A DNA stretch of 64,000 bases from Sipunculus nudus (lineage: Eukaryota; Annelida; Sipuncula; Golfingiida; Sipunculidae): contig CM049307.1 of NCBI GenBank assembly GCA_026874595.1, positions 78,282,643 to 78,346,642 on the forward strand, given 5' to 3'. The notes under the pieces are model-generated. The model was not told the origin of the DNA and made no database searches. It saw nothing but the letters and a program-made list of their open reading frames with translations. Of this stretch, positions 57,925-64,000 are shown one piece after another. A program made the position numbers and the translations under genes. Each line of letters starts with the position of its first letter. Position 1 is the stretch's first letter.

Positions 57925-59740
57925 TATCAGGAGAGAGAGGGAGAGAGAAGGGGGTGGTTGCTTTTGCGCTCTGCTAATAGGAATAGCAAAGAAGAGAAAG
58001 ATTTTTATTAGGGGTGACATATATGAACACGAAGTCACCATGGAAGGTTATTCAAGTCATACCAAGAGATGGCCTCCTTCCCTGGTTCTAAAAAGTGCGC
58101 TGCCCTACTTTCAGCGCCCTCTACAAGCCGCCCTGGATCATAAATCGGCCCCTACTGGCAATCCTAGGTACTAATCACAATTTAAAGTCACATTTTTGTA
58201 ATCAGCAGGCTTTCTCCCCCCCCCCCCCCAAAAAAAAAAAGCTAAAAGCGTTAAAAAAAATGCAATTCTATGGCTGAGAATTGCTGTTGGTTGTTTCTAA
58301 ATTAAAAAAAAAAACTCTCTTCAGTCCAGTTCTCAAATGTATCTACCACAGTTCTGTTAAGAAGTTACAAGTTGCATGATGACAGGGATATATGTTGAAA
58401 TATTGGAGATTTATAATTTTGATAAGTGACCAACATATGAGAAAGACCTAAACATCGTCATACAAACAGGTGGCGCCACAATATGGTTTCTGCTTCGCTC
58501 TTGGAAAAAACATACCCACTGTACAATATTTCGTGAGAATACGACCAGCCACACCTGAGAAAAGCTGCTGATAGAAAGACATCTTCCGACAGAGGGCGCA
58601 CAACTACCGACAGAGGGCGCACCATGGACGCACGCCGCGTCATGGATATCTTTAACTGTGAGCCGCAAGAGGACCACAGGTATTTCCATTCCCTGGGGAA
58701 TAGAATTGTGCTTTTGTTATCTAATTGTGTACCTGACATTTACACCCAGGACGGGCCTGTCTTGGTAACACAGGTATGGAACAGATAAGTTCAGACTGGC
58801 TAATTTAAAAACGATTATAAAGAACTCTTTTAAAGAAAAGAAAAAACCTCTTTATTTGGGGGGGGGGGGGGGGGTGAAAGGCGACATCTTGCGGTTGAAA
58901 ATTTAAATATAAATTCGTTCTCTGTGAGCAGGAAATTTTATATATACATCATGTGTGCTATAGTTTTGCCCCAAAGCCCATCTTTTTTAAAGAAGCAAGA
59001 AACCGCCAAAAATTACCCGAATTATCAATATTGATTTTATCAATTACTTGTTTCATTAAATTTATTTCACTTTCTTAGGTCATGGGTCCATGTCATATTT
59101 ATATCAAATGGAAATATTCCTTATTAATGTCTGATTATTATCCTTCTGTTTTATACATATACTTTTAAATGATGCGGGAAAATTGTTATGTTGTAAAATG
59201 TGATGCTGATCAGGAAATGTCATGACGTGAAAATCCTAGGTAATGTGATGTTAAATGCGACTGTGTCATTTTACGAAATGTCATGTGAAATGTTACTGAA
59301 TGATATGTTATGTCGAAAATTGTGATAAGCTTATCAAATATGACGGAGATAATCTTTTTTATATGATTTTTTAATCTGAAGTGTTATCGTGCGACGTTAT
59401 ATCCAAGTCAAGTCAAAAGATTGCATCATATGAGCGAGAACACGCCATCTCGAAAACTGATACAAAAACCATGGAACTCAAAGGATCTTGCTCAAGATCC
59501 AGACATGATGACTACTATTCTGAAAGTCATACGGCGATCCATGCTTTATTGCACTCCGATTTCAAATTTTTCTCTCCTTGACTGGTGAATTTGTTGTGGA
59601 AGGATTTAAATTTAAATTTGGAATTTCAATCTGAGTTCGAATCCAGCTAAACTTGTCCATTTCCGAATAAACCCTCTAGAATATATGAGTTTTTTTTTTG
59701 GGGGGGGGGGGAGATGGGGGGCAAGCAATTGTTGTACTTT
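57925..59740 (+). repeat. Large repeat block, copy B
   Basis: Inverse partner of 46600-51460. It holds the unfilled counterpart of the 50864-51249 element near 58130 (ctacaagccgccctggatca). A local doublet ccgacagagggcgcac occurs twice in a row (58588-58622), where copy A has one. No gene is seen. Confidence 0.7.
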
Positions 59741-60042
59741 GTCGGTACGACTTTGTCATGGTCACGCCGGTGAAATCTTCATCATGCAAGGTTGGTGCTA
59801 TGTGAGATAAATGACAATTACGTTATAACAAGGTCCCGTGGGATAGAAACACTTTATATCATTGTTACCATTTATAAAGACATATTTTTTTGAATGACTG
59901 AACGCTGTCACTGTGTCGTATTTAGGTGTCAGTCTTTACTTTTTTGAGTGTTCGAAGCTGGGCTGGCGGCGGGTCTCAGATAAGTCCCCTCCATAACGTC
60001 ACCGCCCGGCACTCACCATAAGTCAATCTGCACGGTACAAAG

Positions 60043-60090
60043 CAGGGGCGGATCCAGGATTTTGCAAGGGGGTAGGCTAGATACTTTGCA
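60043..60090 (+). mobile_element. hAT-like terminal sequence
   Basis: CAGGGGCGGATCCAGGATTT, then tgcaagggggta, is a classic hAT-type end. It runs directly into a TA microsatellite. See also the inverse-type end at 62605-62624. Confidence 0.5.
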
Positions 60091-60091
60091 A

Positions 60092-60094
<3 letters not shown>

Positions 60095-60141
<47 letters not shown>

Positions 60142-60150
60142 TATATATAT
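60095..60150. repeat. (TA)n microsatellite
   Basis: TA run with one AA break. Confidence 0.95.
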
Positions 60151-60214
60151 ATTGAGCAGACACTTGCCATAGACATTTATCTTATTATCTATCAATTTAT
60201 ATACATAAATAAGA

Positions 60215-60217
<3 letters not shown>

Positions 60218-60258
<41 letters not shown>
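60218..60258. repeat. (TA)n microsatellite
   Basis: Directly readable TA run. Confidence 0.97.
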
Positions 60259-60259
<1 letters not shown>

Positions 60260-60260
<1 letters not shown>

Positions 60261-62225
60261 CAGTGTAAACTTATGATGTTCAAAGGTTATAATAAGTGAA
60301 ACGTTGGATACGTTAAATGAATTTAAGTCACTTTATACCTATAAAAACACAACTCTTTGCCGTTTTAAAAAACGAAAAACTGCCCTTTTTTATTCTTGAA
60401 CTTCAGAATAATGATTTTACAAAAAAAAATCAACTGTTGTTGATGAATAAATGAAAGAGATATTAGATAGCCACTACCACATTAAATCTTTTGTAAACAT
60501 GTAGTCTTAATTTTAGTTTAACATTAAATATTTGCAGACTTCAAACTAACAAAACATGACTCCCCGGATATGGATATCAAAGTACACCTTTTGTATTTTT
60601 CCACTTTATATACAATCTGAAATTTAATTTGTAAATTGTGAATTTGTATAAATGGGTACAGATGTGCAATTTATTATATTTCCAAGACATAGTTTACAAC
60701 TGGAAACTCATGAACAAAGTTGAAACAAAACGTTAAAGCAGACATTGAAGCCAGACAATTCATATTACGTGTATTTTTTGTATTTACAGTTTGTAGCGTG
60801 ATGATTATATTTATTCATGAGGAATGTGTGACAAGTTCACCAACTCGATTTTGCATACCCGGTCTGCTCGCCTCTTCCGGGAATTTATATTCATTAAAAA
60901 ATTCCCCTAAAACCAAAAAATAAAGACGGTCTTTCGATCGCCTTTTTTCCACAATAGTTAAGCATCTTTTAAATAGAAATATTATTGTGATCCAGGTAAA
61001 CTCTAAATTATTTTGGATTTTTTCTCGGTCTCCTCATAAGTCCGTCTATAACTGTTGAGTACAGCTGCTAACAGACGAATCAACCAACGTCGATAATTGC
61101 GTGGTAAACCTTGCTTCGCAGAGGATTAATTTACTCAGCAAATAAAGACTCTCCTGGAGCAAGCAGTAAGAATGGGGAATTCATAGCAATAGAATAAATG
61201 ATTTGGAAAATATTTTTTTTTTCTATCAACCGATTTAAAAATAAAAATAAGACTTTGGTATATTAATAATCTCTTTTTAAGTTGTCCTTCAGGTGTGAAC
61301 ATGAGATGTGAGCATAAGTGGCCAACGATCATGTGAACATTTCATTCATTATTTAATCTCAATTAATTGATCAGTCATAAAATAAAGACACAGCTACATA
61401 TACACATTAAAGTGCATTAAACATCATTGAAAAAGGCAAACAAATAACTCGTGATGGAATATCATTATCTAACTACTTTTTAATATATTACTCACCAGCG
61501 TTCATTTTGATTAACTGGTATAGCTTAACTTACTTTTCCATATGTGCAGTTGCTTCTTTAGTCTGTAGCTTGCTTTTATACGTTCAAACGTCAGATCTCT
61601 TTTATTAATACGTCTGAAGTATAAAATGCATTTCTTTCGTTCGCATATTTATGCATTATCATTTCCATATTTATTTGGTCATTTATACATTTGTAATAGA
61701 TAAAAAATCTTCCATAAAAAGATGCTAAAGGTATAAAACATTGTCGGTTTACTAAAGTTTCTTGTACCGTTTTGTACATTTTTTCTTTTTTTCTTTTAAA
61801 GAGCGACAAGGACAAATAATTTTAACAAAGATTCCCGATTAAGGATTCAAACTGATATATACAGCCACAATCCCAGTCCCCCATACATGTTATTTATGAC
61901 GAGGCAGTAAATTACCTCTTCCTATCATGAAAAACAAATGCTATGATGTAAGTATTTTCAGACATTGTTTATTATTTTTTATTTGAATGATAATGTATTG
62001 ACATTTTGTTTAAAAGAGGAAATGGTTTTATTTCTAGGATAAAGAGAGGTGAAAAAGGCTTGTTGTTTTATTTAAACGCTTAATCATGTTCACAAGCAAG
62101 ATGTCGAAGCCCAAGGAAAGCTGGAGCATTGCATAAGAAATGCTTGAGGGAGCCACGGATGATAGATTCTGTAATTCGAAATTTTTAACGTCTATAACCA
62201 ATGTTGGAAAATGCCCAATTAATTA
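60260..62225. other. AT-rich intergenic DNA, no gene
   Basis: Only short frames without motifs. No RNA gene is seen. Confidence 0.35.
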
Positions 62226-62400
62226 TTTAAAAATCGGAAGGACCTAGGGCAACAATGGTCCCCGGCTATATGTTAACCATGAAAGTGTGGCATCAGTTAT
62301 GGTGTGGGACGGACGGACGGATTTTGAAGGACAGGTGGACGAAAGGACGGAGGGACTGACTGACGCGGCCCATTTTAGTAGTCCTCTTACTTAGCGCGGG
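62226..62400 (+). repeat. GTCC/GGAC-tailed dispersed repeat fragment
   Basis: acctagggcaacaatggtcc, then ggacggacggacgga and gaaaggacggagggactgac, is typical of the tail of dispersed repeats in this window. Confidence 0.45.
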
Positions 62401-62604
62401 GGAATAAAAAGATGCCTGATCCTGGCGTAGACATGCGCCTCTCCTAACGATTCCTTGGGAATTCAACTTTTATGTTTCAGTTAAAAGGGTGATATTTGTA
62501 TGACGGCAACTGAAATAAGGTAATGAAAATCCACTGATAAAAAATGATAACATTGTTTCCACCCTTGAAGGTGGGGGGAGGGGGGGCTTCAGCCCTCAAA
62601 GCTA

Positions 62605-62624
62605 CCCCTCTGGATCCGCCACTG
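62605..62624 (-). mobile_element. hAT-like terminal sequence (opposite orientation)
   Basis: ccctctggatccgccactg is the inverse of CAGTGGCGGATCCAGAGGG, a hAT-type end. It is preceded by G-rich DNA and faces the end at 60043, but the flanks do not show a matching 8-bp duplication. Confidence 0.4.
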
Positions 62625-62639
62625 CAAAGTTTTAAGTTT

Positions 62640-63239
62640 GTCATAACATACACTATAATCTGCCAAAGTTCTTATTATTCGAAATTTTGTAGAAGGATGG
62701 TCAATATAGGCATTTTCCTATTTCGTGGTTTATGTTTGTTGTCATTAAAACACAATATATTCAATGAATTTAAATGAATTAATGTTACATGATGAACAAC
62801 GGGTAGATTAAATTATGGGGAAGATCATGACGTTGGTGCAGGCGTTGGTGGAGGTTTGCGCTCTATCTGTGCTTTCTCATCAAGATTAAGCTGTTTTGAT
62901 TTCTGGATTACTTTTCATTCCCGCATTCGTAATCTTCCATACTTCTTCAAAGGGAGTTTCACAACCAGTATTAAGACAAACAAGAACAAAGGTCTTACAT
63001 TTATACTTAAGTGGTGCATTTCAATCCAGTTTGAGAAACAACATGCAGTGTAGTGCATTCATGTTCAGCTAAACAAGAAAGTTATAGTTATATTTATGTA
63101 TGAATCAAGTTTTGATTCCTTATTTTATTCAGACAGGCATTTAGTTACAAACAATTGGTGAAATCACCTTGTTTTCTCTTCTCTCATCTCACACCTCTGG
63201 TCCACATAGTGAATTGTATTACTAAATTACCAAATTAAT
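62640..63239. other. AT-rich spacer upstream of LINE remnant
   Basis: No gene is recognised. It may include degraded endonuclease-domain sequence of the LINE that follows, but no motif is readable. Confidence 0.3.
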
Positions 63240-64000
63240 AATAGTCTACTTCATAAGGTAGATGGATCCTGTGTATTATCAGATGATCCGTCCGATCACT
63301 TTCCTTTGGGCTGTTCACTTAATCTTATCAGACCAAGGTAAAAGATTTCGAAGGAACACATATGCGAACTGACAAAATGGGTAAAATTTTCTCAGACTGA
63401 TGAAGATAAAACCAATATTTCAAAATCATTAGAACAAATAGAACGTGCGTTACTTTTCAACACATTTAATGAAACCTTAGAAACATACCCGGACAAAGTA
63501 AGTGAGGCATTGGTTAGTATTTATCAAAATATATCCTACAGAAATAAACAAAACTTCCGAGACAACATTAAACTAAAGCAAACAAAATCGTGGGACAAAG
63601 AATGCGAATTTTGGAAAATGAAAATATATAGCTTTGAATAAGTATAGATGTACAATATCAGATGGCAACTTACCGAATTATTAGCAAACAAAACAGAGGT
63701 TTAAAAAATTATGTGAAGAAAAGAAGGCAATTATCCAAGCCTCAGAGGTGCAAAAGGTGATTGGTGCAAAAGACACTGATTCCATGTGGAAAAACATGAG
63801 ATGTTTATATAAATGAAAATTGTTACAACAGTAGAACCAGTACGTTGGTACAAACATTTTAAGGAACTTTTGAATTCATCAACACATGAAATTAATCAAG
63901 AGTTTAAGAATCATACTCTGGAATATTTAAAAAAATGTATTAGAAATTGAAAATGATACAGAGCTTGATAAGACCAGGCCTGACGGGATAACGGTAGATA
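63240..64000 (+). pseudogene. LINE (non-LTR retrotransposon) ORF2 remnant, cut by window end
   Basis: The frame begins SDDPSDHFPLGCSLNLIRPR, matching the SDH(x)P end of an APE-type endonuclease. After one TAA it runs open to 63641 (ALLFNTFNETLETYPDKV and KQTKSWDKECEFWKMKI). It then shifts through FKKLCEEKKAIIQASEVQKV and DSMWKNM to VRWYKHFKELLNS. It reaches RPDGITVD (63973-63999), the (PG)PDGI word that opens the reverse-transcriptase domain. This endonuclease-linker-RT order is that of a LINE ORF2. At least one stop and two shifts make it inactive. Confidence 0.75.

Noticed and set aside
60043-62624. A single 2.6-kb hAT element between the two facing hAT-like ends
   Set aside because: The 8 bp outside the two ends (gtacaaag and caaagttt) do not match in register, and no transposase remnant is seen between them. 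The ends may be independent.
1-64000. Prophage, CRISPR array, operon or restriction system
   Set aside because: Intron-bearing genes, AT-rich spacers, LINEs and animal-type repeats show this is animal nuclear DNA. No regularly spaced repeat-spacer array or bacterial-type gene was found.

Overview
This is a stretch of animal nuclear DNA, most probably from a mollusc and probably a bivalve. It is AT-rich and gene-poor, with introns, GT-AG splice sites and long non-coding gaps. It is dense in repeats that end in GTCCGTCC-type tails, and it has TA microsatellites and many C/G homopolymers. There is no operon structure, bacterial gene, CRISPR array or convincing tRNA gene. The phylum call rests on protein families and repeat style and is an inference.

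Layout: 1-6.8 kb is non-coding repeat debris with a diverged direct duplication. At 6.8-7.55 kb (minus strand) are the last exons of a multiple-EGF-like membrane receptor: one EGF exon, one transmembrane exon and two tiny tail exons, all in phase. 9.6-13.2 kb is a series of tandem-core dispersed repeats. 14.4-19.9 kb is a complete but decayed DNA element with imperfect inverted repeats of about 300 bp. It carries one broken minus-strand gene with a zinc-binding N-terminus, conserved middle blocks, a FEN1/XPG-like nuclease module and a Cys-rich tail. 21.4-26.9 kb and 33.2-37.1 kb hold two tandem, same-strand monocarboxylate-transporter-like (SLC16/MFS) pseudogenes that share exon phases. Between them lie a 777-bp inverted-repeat element (28.3-29.1 kb) and repeats.

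40.6-41.4 kb holds a broken YqaJ-type nuclease fragment beside an unrecognised opposite-strand ORF. 43.2-46.3 kb (minus) holds the only apparently intact gene, a class-A-like seven-transmembrane receptor of two coding exons. 46.6-51.5 kb and 57.9-59.7 kb are two inverted copies of one repeat block. The first copy carries a 386-bp palindromic element with a 9-bp target duplication that is absent from the second. 52.3-56.1 kb is minisatellite and 181-bp tandem-repeat territory. 56.8-57.5 kb and 63.2-64.0 kb contain LINE remnants, the last one cut by the window edge.

The genes do not form a functional pathway. The window is best read as one receptor gene, one receptor 3' end, a decayed transporter cluster, and a thick layer of mobile DNA of several classes: long-inverted-repeat element, foldback elements, hAT- and pogo-like ends, LINEs and a tRNA-like SINE piece. 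All splice joins, domain calls and repeat boundaries were made by eye.
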